Below, in pieces: positions 1-7,008 of a DNA stretch of 8,621 nt. Made by a program: the position numbers and the translations under genes. Each line of letters opens with the position of its first letter. The first letter of the stretch is position 1. The DNA is from Paracoccaceae bacterium (GTDB lineage: Bacteria; Pseudomonadota; Alphaproteobacteria; Rhodobacterales; Rhodobacteraceae): assembly GCA_020852535.1 (NCBI GenBank), contig JADZAO010000003.1, positions 1 to 8,621 on the forward strand, given 5' to 3'. The notes under the pieces are model-generated. The model was given only the letters and a program-made list of their open reading frames with translations. It searched no databases and was not told where the DNA came from.

Positions 1-95
1 TCTCTAATGGCCAAAGACTTTTCTGGTCCACGACCCTTCTCGACCTGATCACCTATCCCGAAGTAACAAAGAAGCGAGCCGTGACGCAGAGATAA
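1..95 (+). CDS. 3' end of an unidentified upstream gene (partial)
   Basis: A reading frame open from the left edge (first whole codon at base 3) ends at TAA 93-95. The visible tail is 30 residues and includes SNGQRLFWSTTLLDLITYP followed by a basic end (KKRAVTQR). Of the other two + strand frames one stops at base 5 and one at base 46, so this is the longest. I do not recognise the tail. The next gene, 91 bases downstream on the same strand, is a corrinoid-activation ASKHA protein; in related bacteria such genes follow corrinoid or methyltetrahydrofolate methyltransferases, DUF1638 proteins or MTHFR-C-terminal-like proteins, so one of these is a contextual guess only. The fragment is too short to prove coding. 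Confidence 0.45.
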   Translation, partial: SNGQRLFWSTTLLDLITYPEVTKKRAVTQR

Positions 96-106
96 TAGGC
101 CACAAC

Positions 107-179
107 CCAATTTTTGCTGCGAACAGACATTGCCGTTCCCGTCCCGCGCCTTATGAACAACAAACGCGAACAAAATTGG
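107..179 (+). repeat. Inverted repeat in the leader of the ASKHA gene
   Basis: CCAATTTT at 107-114 is the exact reverse complement of AAAATTGG at 172-179. After a 4x4 mismatch on the inner side, three more bases pair (GCG 119-121 with CGC 165-167). The right arm ends 7 bases before the ATG at 187, so in RNA the stem would cover the ribosome-binding region, which has no good Shine-Dalgarno sequence. It could be a control structure, a terminator relic of the preceding gene, or chance. Confidence 0.35.
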
Positions 180-186
180 TGACCAG

Positions 187-2211
187 ATGTCCTCTCAAAC
201 TGCCCTCGTAATCTTCACCCCCTCGGGTAAACGCGGACGTTTCACCCTTGGCACTCCGGTGCTGACCGCCGCTCGACAACTGGGTGTCGATCTCGACTCG
301 GTCTGTGGCGGGCGAGGCATCTGCTCAAAGTGCCAGATCACGCCCTCCTACGGCGATTTTCCCAAGCACGGCATCACTGTCAAATCCGATGCATTAACCA
401 AATGGAACTCGGTCGAAGAACGTTATAAATTTAAACGTGGCATGGCTTCCGATCGCCGCTTGGGCTGTCAAGCGCAAGTGATGGGCGATGTTGTCATCGA
501 CGTGCCGCCAGAAAGCCAAGTCCACAAGCAAGTCATCCGAAAACCCGAAACCCAGCGCAATATTGTGATGGATCCGGCTACCCGCCTCCTCTACGTTGAG
601 GTTGCCGAACCCAACATGCACGAACCCACGGGCGATTTTGAACGCCTCGCTACCGCGCTCGAAACCCAATGGCAGGTGAAAGACATCACTGCAGGCCTGC
701 AACTGATGCGCCATCTGCAATCCACTCTCCGCAAAGGCAGATGGAAAGTGACCGTTGCAATCCACAAGGGCCACAACGACGCGCATCCCCGCATCCTTGA
801 TATTTTCCCTGGCTTTTACGAAGGCAGTCTCTTTGGCCTTGCCATCGACCTAGGTTCAACCACCATCGCAGCGCACCTCTGCGATTTGCGCGACGGCTCG
901 GTCCTTGCGTCATCAGGCATAATGAACCCACAGATCCGCTTCGGGGAAGATCTGATGTCTCGCGTGTCCTACGTGATGATGAACCCCGGCGGCGATATCG
1001 AAATGACCCGCGCTGTGCGCGAGGCAATCAACACGCTCGCCATCTCTATCGCCAGAGAAGCAAATATCGACCCTAGGCTAATCTACGAGGCAGTCTTCGT
1101 ATGCAATCCGGTGATGCACCACCTGCTGCTCGGCATCGACCCAGTCGAACTCGGGCAGGCCCCCTTCGCGCTTGCGACCTCCGGTTCTCTCTCGTTTGAT
1201 GCCAAGGAACTCGACCTCACCAACATCAACGCTGCCGCCCGCGTCTATATCCTGCCCTGTATCGCGGGCCATGTAGGTGCAGACGCCGCGGCCGTAGCCT
1301 TATCAGAAGAGCCAAACAAATTACAGGACATAGTTCTCATCATCGACGTAGGCACCAATGCCGAGATTCTGCTCGGAAATTCGTCCCGCGTTCTTGCCTG
1401 CTCCTCGCCCACCGGCCCAGCCTTTGAAGGCGCGCAGATCAGCAGTGGCCAGCGTGCAGCCCCTGGTGCTATTGAACGGGTAGAAATCGACCCTGTCACT
1501 AAGGAGCCGCGCTTCAAGGTCATCGGCTCGGACCTCTGGTCCACCGATGCGGGTTTTGAAGAGGCTACCAAGCAAATAGGCATCACCGGCATTTGCGGCT
1601 CCGGCATCATCGAAGTCGTAACCGAACTCCGCCTTGCAGGCCTTCTTGATCCAAGTGGCCTAATAGGCAGTCCCGAACAAACCGGCACATGGCGCTGCAC
1701 GCCAGAAGGCCGCACCCATAGCTACATACTACATGACGCCAGCGCTTCGGGCGGAACAAAGATCATGGTCACCCAAGGCGACATCCGCGCTATCCAACTT
1801 GCCAAGTCAGCACTCTATGCAGGTGCCCGTCTATTGATGGACGAAATGGGCATCGACCACGTCGACCGCGTCACCCTCGCCGGTGCCTTTGGGGCCCATA
1901 TCAGCCCCAAACACGCAATGATTCTTGGTATGATCCCAGATGTCCCGCTCGACAAGGTCACCTCCGCAGGAAACGCCGCAGGTACGGGGGCCCGTATCGC
2001 GCTTTGTAACATCGCACTACGCGACCAAATCGAAGCAACCGTCCACAATATCCACAAGCTCGAAACCGCCATAGAGCCACGCTTTCAGGAACATTTCGTC
2101 GCGGCCAATGCCATTCCACACAAAACCGACCCATTCCCGAACCTCAACTCCATCGTCACTCTACCCAATGTCAGCTTCAACACGGGCAATGAAGGGCGCA
2201 GACGACGGTAA
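187..2211 (+). CDS. 2Fe-2S ferredoxin / ASKHA-domain protein, probable corrinoid protein reductive activase (RamA-like, DUF4445 family)
   Basis: 674 residues. An N-terminal plant-type ferredoxin domain (about 5-110) carries the 2Fe-2S ligand pattern Cys40, Cys46, Cys49 (CGGRGICSKC) and Cys94 (RRLGCQ). After a linker (about 115-210), an ASKHA ATPase fold begins at 217 with FGLAIDLGSTTIAAHL (phosphate-1 loop). A second phosphate loop is IIDVGTNAEILL (385-396), followed by SSPTGPAFEGAQISSG (406-421), GICGSGIIEVV (468-478) and the adenosine-type motif TLAGAFGAHI (563-572). Proteins of this architecture use ATP hydrolysis to drive one-electron reduction of inactive Co(II) corrinoid to Co(I) in methyltransferase systems; the protein should be cytoplasmic. 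The substrate partner is not in the window. ATG 187 fits the start of the ferredoxin domain, though the ribosome-binding site is poor. The last four residues are Arg (671-674). The family is clear; the exact partner is inferred. Confidence 0.9.
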   Translation: MSSQTALVIFTPSGKRGRFTLGTPVLTAARQLGVDLDSVCGGRGICSKCQITPSYGDFPKHGITVKSDALTKWNSVEERYKFKRGMASDRRLGCQAQVMGDVVIDVPPESQVHKQVIRKPETQRNIVMDPATRLLYVEVAEPNMHEPTGDFERLATALETQWQVKDITAGLQLMRHLQSTLRKGRWKVTVAIHKGHNDAHPRILDIFPGFYEGSLFGLAIDLGSTTIAAHLCDLRDGSVLASSGIMNPQIRFGEDLMSRVSYVMMNPGGDIEMTRAVREAINTLAISIAREANIDPRLIYEAVFVCNPVMHHLLLGIDPVELGQAPFALATSGSLSFDAKELDLTNINAAARVYILPCIAGHVGADAAAVALSEEPNKLQDIVLIIDVGTNAEILLGNSSRVLACSSPTGPAFEGAQISSGQRAAPGAIERVEIDPVTKEPRFKVIGSDLWSTDAGFEEATKQIGITGICGSGIIEVVTELRLAGLLDPSGLIGSPEQTGTWRCTPEGRTHSYILHDASASGGTKIMVTQGDIRAIQLAKSALYAGARLLMDEMGIDHVDRVTLAGAFGAHISPKHAMILGMIPDVPLDKVTSAGNAAGTGARIALCNIALRDQIEATVHNIHKLETAIEPRFQEHFVAANAIPHKTDPFPNLNSIVTLPNVSFNTGNEGRRRR

Positions 2212-2594
2212 AATTCTGGACGATCAATAAAATTTTCTTTTTAAAGTAAAATCTTATAACCGAACAATCTGACAGGATAGACATAACAAAAGGCCAGATA
2301 ACCAATCTGATCATCAATGTTGCCGCGCTTCCTTTTACGATCTCCGCTTGAAAATATCGCATCGCCAATATGAAACAACCAAATCACATCATCCTTGTCA
2401 TCAACACCTTGATGCAGCGGAAAGGCTAATCGCGATAACGATATAGGGAGACGGCACATCAAGCCCCGTCCTACGCTCAGTAATAACGCTGTCCATATCC
2501 TCAAATGCGGGCCATCCTGCCGAAGATCTGCATCAAACACGCCCCATTCGCGCTTGACGTGGCCCGCCCCATCACCTACCTCAAATCCCCTAAG
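2212..2594. other. Non-coding gap between the ASKHA gene and tRNA-Gly
   Basis: About 380 bases without a convincing gene. The first 60 bases are very AT-rich and hold a weak, almost all A/T hairpin (2232-2252, one G-C pair, one bulge) that could mark the end of the ASKHA transcript but is not a canonical terminator. A small inverted repeat, CAGAT/ATCTG, sits near 2295-2309. The remainder has no recognisable domain, SD-led ORF or repeat. A minus-strand open frame runs through it from the tRNA but starts inside the tRNA gene and looks spurious. Confidence 0.6.
2554..2582 (+). promoter_or_regulatory. Probable tRNA-Gly promoter
   Basis: TTGACG (2554-2559) is a near-consensus -35 box. A 17-base spacer leads to TACCTC (2577-2582), a poor -10 box, which would start transcription around 2588-2590, a few bases before the tRNA 5' end. 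A strong TTGAC with a loose -10 is usual for housekeeping promoters in alphaproteobacteria. Position and the -35 box support it; the -10 does not. Confidence 0.45.
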
Positions 2595-2668
2595 GCGGGT
2601 GTAGCTCAATGGTAGAGCAGCAGCTTCCCAAGCTGAATACGAGGGTTCGATTCCCTTCACCCGCTCCA
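2595..2668 (+). tRNA. tRNA-Gly (anticodon CCC)
   Basis: A 74-nt cloverleaf. The acceptor stem GCGGGTG (2595-2601) pairs perfectly with CACCCGC (2658-2664), followed by discriminator T and encoded CCA (2666-2668). D arm GCTC-AATGGTA-GAGC. Anticodon arm GCAGC-TTCCCAA-GCTGA with CCC in the loop; the outermost G-A pair of this stem is a mismatch. T arm has the TTCGATT loop. The sequence resembles E. coli tRNA-Gly(CCC) closely. It reads GGG codons. It is a lone tRNA, convergent with pgi. Nothing suggests an integrated element at its 3' end, since pgi follows within about 130 bases. Confidence 0.97.
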
Positions 2669-2733
2669 TCTTCCCTACAGGACAGCAATTCTCTTAGTGC
2701 CGTTCAAGAGGTAGTAAAAACTGCAATAAAGTA

Positions 2734-2756
2734 ATCTCGCCGGAGCGAGAGATTTT
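2734..2756 (+). terminator. Hairpin between tRNA-Gly and pgi, possibly bidirectional
   Basis: TCTCGC (2735-2740), loop CGGA, GCGAGA (2745-2750), then GATTTT on the + strand. This is a short GC-rich stem with a brief T run suited to ending the tRNA transcript. Read from the minus strand, the stem (8 bp with a 2-nt bulge) is followed by TTACTTTATT, which could weakly end the zwf-pgl-pgi transcript. It lies between two convergent units, where a shared terminator is expected. Confidence 0.5.
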
Positions 2757-2794
2757 GCGCCCACGCAGAATATTTGAGCCCGCATAAAAACCGA

Positions 2795-4396
2795 TCAAAC
2801 TTTCAGATAATCAACCAGCATCTGCGTAGAGCCATCTTTGCCTGCGGACGAGACCTTGCCTTCCAGCATCGGCTGCAAAACAAGCGCCAGTTCCTTACCC
2901 AATTCTACACCCCATTGGTCGTAAGAATTGATACCGAGTATCACACCTTCGACAAAGACCCTATGCTCGTAAAGCGCAACAATCTGACCTAGAACGAAAG
3001 GCGTCAGTTTCGGATAGGCCAACACGGTCGAAGGGCGATTTCCTGGAAACATCCTATGCCGCGCCTGACGCTCCAGCTCGTCACCCACCAAGCCCTTGGT
3101 CTCCATGATCGCCTGTGCCTCGGCCAACGAACGCCCACGTAGCAGCGCCTCAGCCTGTGCAAGACAGTTCGACACCAAAAGCAGGTGTTGATGCGCCAAA
3201 TCTGGTTCGTGTCCATGCCGTGCCACAAGGAATTCGCAAGGCACAACCCGCGTGCCCTGATGGATCAGCTGATAAAAAGCGTGCTGCCCGTTAGTGCCGG
3301 GTTCACCCCAGATCACGGGACCAGAATGAATAGTCAAGTCCGATCCGTCCATCGCAACGCGCTTACCGTTGCTCTCCATTTCCAACTGCTGAAGATAAGC
3401 CGGAAGCCGGGTTAATCGCTGATCATAGGGCAGCACAGCCCGTGTAGCATAACCACAAATTTGGTTATGCCAAATCCCGACCAATGCCAGCAGCACCGGC
3501 AAGTTATGATCAAAATCCGCCTGCAGGAAATGTTCGTCCATTGCTCGCCCGCCGGCAAGGAATTCACGAAACCGGGTCGGACCCACCGCCAGCATCAGCG
3601 CAAGACCGATCGGCCCCCACATCGAATAACGCCCGCCGACCCAATTCTCGAGGCCGAAGACGCGAGACGCATCGATGCCGAAGGCTGCCGCCTTCTCCGC
3701 AGCCATCGACACTGCAACGAACTGCGCGTCGGTGTTCTTTACGACCTTACTCATCCAATCCCGCGCCGTCTGCGCATTTATCATGGTCTCGATGGTGGTG
3801 AAGGTCTTCGACGCCACAATTACCATCGTCGTCGCAGGGTCCAGCCCTCGCAACGTATCGGTAATATGGGCACCATCGACATTTGACACATAATGCACCC
3901 GCGGCCCGTCATGATATGGCGCAAGCGCCAGAGTCGCCATCGCAGGACCAAGATCGGACCCACCAATCCCAATATTCACCACATCGGTGATCTGCCCGCC
4001 CTGCCCTGTAAACCGCCCCTCACGCACATCCGCGGCGAAAGCTTCCATCCGCTCCAACGTAGCGACGATTCCCGCAACAACATTCTTGCCGCCAACGATC
4101 ACGGTCCCCTCTAGATCACGCAACGCCGTATGCAAAACGGCCCGTCGCTCGGTCTCATTGATTGTCTCACCGCTAAACATCGCCTGACGCTTCGCCGCCA
4201 CACCCGAAGCTTCGGACAACGCCAACAGCATCGCCCGCGCATCGGCATCGATATTGGTCTTAGACCAGTCAAAGACCATCTCACCCGCCCGCGCTGTGAA
4301 TAACTCAGCCCTTGCAGTATCGTCGAAAAGCGACAGGATCGGTCGGTGTTTCACACCCTCATAATGCGCTAAAAGCGCCTGCCATATTTTTTTCAT
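2795..4396 (-). CDS. pgi: Glucose-6-phosphate isomerase
   Basis: 533 residues from the ATG at 4396. It interconverts glucose 6-phosphate and fructose 6-phosphate in the cytoplasm. Both PGI signatures are present: ENWVGGRYSMWGPIG (about 250-264) and GVILGINSYDQWGVELGK (about 484-501). The sugar-phosphate loop SKTFTTIET is at about 196-204. Expected catalytic residues are visible: Glu341 (MESNGK), His372 (NGQHAF) and Lys501. Length is normal. Start choice: the frame also has an ATG at 4414 that overlaps the pgl stop as ATGA and would add six residues (MTGGLV). I prefer 4396 because GGGGG (4404-4408) lies 7 bases upstream and MKKIWQALLAHY looks like a family N-terminus, but 4414 with translational coupling is possible. 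Last gene of the zwf-pgl-pgi operon. Function certain; start uncertain. Confidence 0.97.
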   Translation of the reverse strand: MKKIWQALLAHYEGVKHRPILSLFDDTARAELFTARAGEMVFDWSKTNIDADARAMLLALSEASGVAAKRQAMFSGETINETERRAVLHTALRDLEGTVIVGGKNVVAGIVATLERMEAFAADVREGRFTGQGGQITDVVNIGIGGSDLGPAMATLALAPYHDGPRVHYVSNVDGAHITDTLRGLDPATTMVIVASKTFTTIETMINAQTARDWMSKVVKNTDAQFVAVSMAAEKAAAFGIDASRVFGLENWVGGRYSMWGPIGLALMLAVGPTRFREFLAGGRAMDEHFLQADFDHNLPVLLALVGIWHNQICGYATRAVLPYDQRLTRLPAYLQQLEMESNGKRVAMDGSDLTIHSGPVIWGEPGTNGQHAFYQLIHQGTRVVPCEFLVARHGHEPDLAHQHLLLVSNCLAQAEALLRGRSLAEAQAIMETKGLVGDELERQARHRMFPGNRPSTVLAYPKLTPFVLGQIVALYEHRVFVEGVILGINSYDQWGVELGKELALVLQPMLEGKVSSAGKDGSTQMLVDYLKV

Positions 4397-4410
4397 AACC
4401 AGACCCCCGG

Positions 4411-5082
4411 TCATTCAGCCCAATGCACGGTCGCGTTGTCCAAAACAGCCAGCACCGGCGCCTCTGCCACCGTCAGTCCCGTCACCCGCTCCAGCGCATC
4501 GCGCTTTTCTACACCTGTAATCAGCACGTGGATATTCATCGCCTCACGCAACACAGGGGCAGTCAGAGTAATCCGAAGCTCGCCCACAGCTTCTGCCCGC
4601 AGCGCCATCAGCACCGGCGCATCCTCGGCCAAAGCCTCCTCAAGGCGGTCGCCGCCAGGAAAGAGAGAAGCTATATGCATATCCGTCCCCATCCCGAGCA
4701 ACAGCACCGAAATCGGTAGATGTGGCGCAACCCCTTCAGCCAGCACCTCAAGCACTTCCTCGGGGTGCTCAGCTGCCACATATAAAGGCACCAGCGTTGC
4801 CGCTGCCGCCTTATCTCGCAGCAAGCGCTCGCGCAAGAGCCGCGTATTCGACCGAAGACTATCCTCACCCACCCAACGCTCATCATTCAGAAAAACCGTA
4901 ACATTGCCCCAGTCAATATCCACCCCCGAAAGTTTGTCAAAGATCGGTCCCGGCGTCGTCCCTCCCGGCACGCAAAGCGAAGCCTTACCCTCCCGCTGCA
5001 GGAAACCAGACAGCTGCCCGGCAATCAGATCCGCAAGACCGAGCATCAAGGATTCACGATCTGGATAAGTTTCAAACCTCAT
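4411..5082 (-). CDS. pgl: 6-phosphogluconolactonase (DevB/SOL type)
   Basis: 223 residues. It hydrolyses 6-phosphoglucono-1,5-lactone made by Zwf to 6-phosphogluconate. Family motifs in order: CVPGGTTPGPIFDKL (37-51, phosphate loop), NDERWV (66-71) with SLRSNT (75-80), and LLLGMGTDMHIASLFPGG (127-144) with the conserved His136. In many homologues the last motif reads GMGxDGHTASLFPG; here Gly is Met135 and Thr is Ile137, which I take as lineage variation. The ATG (5080-5082) overlaps the zwf TGA by 4 bases (ATGA), so translation is probably coupled to zwf. Downstream, pgi begins at or within 15 bases of the pgl stop. Length is a little short of the 230-250 typical of the family but complete. 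Confidence 0.95.
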   Translation of the reverse strand: MRFETYPDRESLMLGLADLIAGQLSGFLQREGKASLCVPGGTTPGPIFDKLSGVDIDWGNVTVFLNDERWVGEDSLRSNTRLLRERLLRDKAAAATLVPLYVAAEHPEEVLEVLAEGVAPHLPISVLLLGMGTDMHIASLFPGGDRLEEALAEDAPVLMALRAEAVGELRITLTAPVLREAMNIHVLITGVEKRDALERVTGLTVAEAPVLAVLDNATVHWAE

Positions 5083-6533
5083 TCCTTAATTTCCCGCCAG
5101 CGCCGCCCGTCACGATGTATCAACATTAACGCGTCTTTCGGACCAGACGAACCGGGATCATAACCCTGCGGACGGTCACAACGTTCCTCCCATCCCTGAA
5201 TAATCGGATCTACCCAAGCCCAAGCGGCCTCAACCTCGTCGCCACGCATGAACAGCGTTTGATTGCCACGGATCACATCCATGATCAGCCGCTCGTAAGC
5301 GTCGGGAATATCCTCGGCATCGGCACCAAATGCATCGGCAAAAGCCATGTCCAAGGGCACCTGCATCAAGCGCATGCCTCCCGGACCAGGTTCCTTGATC
5401 ATCATCATCAGGTTCATTCCCTCATTGGGCTGCAACCTGATCACCAGCACATTTTCGCACCAGCCTTCCGCATCATCGAAAATAGAATGCGGTGGAGCCT
5501 TGAAAGTAATTGCAATCTCGGACGCCCGCGCCCGTAACCGCTTACCTGTCCGCAGATAGAACGGAGTCCCTTTCCAGCGCCAGTTCGAGATATGCGCCTT
5601 AAGCGCAATATAGCTTTCGGTCCTGCTGGCGGGATTTTCTGAATGAACCACGTAGCTCTCATGTCCACTACCGGCCAGATACTGCCCCCGCACGATATCC
5701 TCGGGCTTCACCGGATCCAGCGCACGGATTACCTTCAACTTCTCATCCCGCACTGCATCGGGATCAAAATGATAGGGCGGCTCCATCGCTATCAGACACA
5801 AAAGTTGCATCAGGTGGTTCTGCACCATATCGCGCATCGCACCAGACTTATCGTAATAAGACCCACGCCCGTCAACGCCTACTGTCTCAGCGACGGTGAT
5901 CTGCACATGGTCGATATACTCAGCCTTCCAGAGCGGCTCAAACAAGATATTGGCAAAGCGCACAGCCATCAAATTCTGCACGGTCTCTTTACCAAGATAA
6001 TGGTCGATCCTGTAAATCTGGTGTTCCGTAAAATACTTAGCCAGCGTCTCGTTTAGCATCCGCGCGCTGCTTAGATCACGGCCAAAGGGCTTTTCCACCA
6101 CGATCCGACTCCAAGCATCGGCAATGCCATACCCGTGCAACCGCTCAGCAATATCCGCAAAGAGAAGAGGGGCGACCGAGAAATAGAATGCCCGCACCAC
6201 GTTCTCGCGCATCATCGCCTTGAGCGCAGACCAGCCGCCCGTGCCCTTCGCATCAATCGAGACATAGCCAATCCGGTTGATGAAGGCATCAATCGCTGCC
6301 ACATCCTGTCGCACTTTTGGCACAAATTTATCGATGGCCTCACGCACCGAAAGCCGAAAATTCTCCTCCGTCAGATCGGCCCGCGCCGCGCCGATAATCC
6401 GACTTCTCTCGGGCATCTGGCCCGCAAGAAAACGCCGGTACAACCCCGGAAAAATCTTGCGCTGCGCAAGGTCCCCCGTCCCGCCAAAGATCACAAGGTC
6501 AAAAGTATCGACCGGAATCACACGCGAAACCAT
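5079..6533 (-). CDS. zwf: Glucose-6-phosphate 1-dehydrogenase
   Basis: 484 residues. It oxidises glucose 6-phosphate to 6-phosphogluconolactone with NADP (or NAD), the first step of the oxidative pentose phosphate and Entner-Doudoroff routes. The Rossmann loop is IFGGTGDLAQRKIFPGLYRR (15-34), with VEKPFG at 146-151. The active-site signature RIDHYLGKE (175-183) is followed by QNLMAVRFAN, and the catalytic His240 lies in MVQNHLMQLL. Length matches the family (about 480-495). The frame extends upstream to a TTG at 6581, but the ATG at 6533 has GAGGG (6541-6545) 7 bases upstream and places the nucleotide loop at the usual distance, so I use it. First gene of the operon with pgl and pgi. A dyad about 80-130 bases upstream may be part of its control region. 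Confidence 0.97.
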   Translation of the reverse strand: MVSRVIPVDTFDLVIFGGTGDLAQRKIFPGLYRRFLAGQMPERSRIIGAARADLTEENFRLSVREAIDKFVPKVRQDVAAIDAFINRIGYVSIDAKGTGGWSALKAMMRENVVRAFYFSVAPLLFADIAERLHGYGIADAWSRIVVEKPFGRDLSSARMLNETLAKYFTEHQIYRIDHYLGKETVQNLMAVRFANILFEPLWKAEYIDHVQITVAETVGVDGRGSYYDKSGAMRDMVQNHLMQLLCLIAMEPPYHFDPDAVRDEKLKVIRALDPVKPEDIVRGQYLAGSGHESYVVHSENPASRTESYIALKAHISNWRWKGTPFYLRTGKRLRARASEIAITFKAPPHSIFDDAEGWCENVLVIRLQPNEGMNLMMMIKEPGPGGMRLMQVPLDMAFADAFGADAEDIPDAYERLIMDVIRGNQTLFMRGDEVEAAWAWVDPIIQGWEERCDRPQGYDPGSSGPKDALMLIHRDGRRWREIKE

Positions 6534-6540
6534 AGAAAAA

Positions 6541-6545
6541 CCCTC
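6541..6545 (-). promoter_or_regulatory. Ribosome binding site of zwf
   Basis: On the minus strand GAGGG lies 7 bases before the ATG 6533-6531. It decides the zwf start against the longer TTG-initiated frame at 6581. Confidence 0.75.
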
Positions 6546-6610
6546 GCTACGACAGATCCAGCGCCACACTATTTGCGCCAACGCGGGGTACTTTTATTGT
6601 CCCACCGCCC

Positions 6611-6659
6611 CTGTTTAGCACCACTTTCGCCTTGGACCAACCGATCCGGTGCAAAACAG
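6611..6659 (-). promoter_or_regulatory. Nested dyad upstream of zwf, candidate operator or 5' UTR hairpin
   Basis: CTGTTTAGCACC (6611-6622) and GGTGCAAAACAG (6648-6659) are inverted repeats matching at 11 of 12 positions, separated by 25 bases. The palindrome TTGGACCAA (6632-6640) lies almost exactly at their centre. The element ends 78 bases before the zwf ATG and contains the best, though weak, promoter-like pair for the operon. It does not resemble the HexR operator that controls zwf in gammaproteobacteria. It could be an operator for a dimeric or tetrameric regulator, or a leader RNA hairpin. Confidence 0.4.
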
Positions 6660-6815
6660 CATACTCAAACCTCGTCTGGCAACATCCAGCGCACCCTTAA
6701 AAGTCTCGGTTTTTTCTTTAACCACTGCACCGCAAGCTCAAGCCCGTGCTCCCAAAACCCCTCGCCCGAAGTGGAAACCAACAGTTCTAGCACACCCCCT
6801 CGACCAATCTTGCAA

Positions 6816-6828
6816 CTATCTCAGATAG
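6816..6828. repeat. 13-base perfect palindrome
   Basis: CTATCT-C-AGATAG, 283 bases upstream of the zwf ATG in otherwise featureless DNA. It is of a size seen in operators, but there is no second copy in the window and it may be chance. Confidence 0.3.
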
Positions 6829-6988
6829 ATGAAGCACACTTGTCCGCGAAACTGCCTCCGTCTCGACCAAAAGAAAAGCCACTGAACAAACAAATCATGG
6901 GATAACACCGTCCCCGCTTCTCGTTGTCCCTAATATATTCGGAAGAGAAAGCTGTCGCATAGGCAACACGGGAAAACGCCGCTCCGCT

Positions 6989-7008
6989 AGGTCAGGAGAG
7001 ACTGACCT
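6989..7008 (-). terminator. Stem-loop directly after the HNH gene
   Basis: AGGTCAG (6989-6995) and CTGACCT (7002-7008) form a perfect 7-bp stem with a 6-base loop; the outer arm shares one base with the HNH stop codon. On the minus strand it is followed by a GC-rich stretch and TTTT only about 12 bases later, so it is not a classic intrinsic terminator. It may protect the 3' end or end transcription weakly. Confidence 0.4.

Larger units (their letters stand above)
6534..7007. other. Non-coding region upstream of zwf
   Basis: About 470 bases between the HNH gene stop and the zwf start, both on the minus strand. It should carry the zwf promoter. Open frames here on the + strand are extensions of frames antisense to zwf and have no family likeness. 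Besides the dyad at 6611-6659 and the stem-loop at 6989-7008, there is a 13-base palindrome CTATCTCAGATAG (6816-6828) and A/T-rich runs around 6697-6722. No promoter with good -35 and -10 boxes was found; the best weak candidate (TTGGTC, 17 bases, TAAACA on the minus strand, 6640-6612) sits inside the dyad. Confidence 0.6.

Noticed and set aside
1245..1715. 156-codon minus-strand frame inside the ASKHA gene
   Set aside because: Antisense shadow of a well-supported gene.
2241..2669. 142-codon minus-strand frame beginning MERVKGIEPSYSAWE
   Set aside because: Its first codons are the antisense of the tRNA-Gly gene; this string is a well-known false protein in databases. The rest has no family likeness and no ribosome binding site.
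2595..2760. tRNA-Gly as an integration site for a mobile element
   Set aside because: pgi follows closely, no second copy of the tRNA 3' end is seen in the window, and no integrase is present.
4436..5068. 210-codon + strand frame opposite pgl
   Set aside because: Ser/Arg-rich translation typical of an antisense frame of a GC-rich gene; pgl is certain on the other strand.
6135..6905. 256-codon + strand frame covering the zwf start and upstream region
   Set aside because: Half is antisense to zwf, the composition is not protein-like, and there is no start signal or family match.
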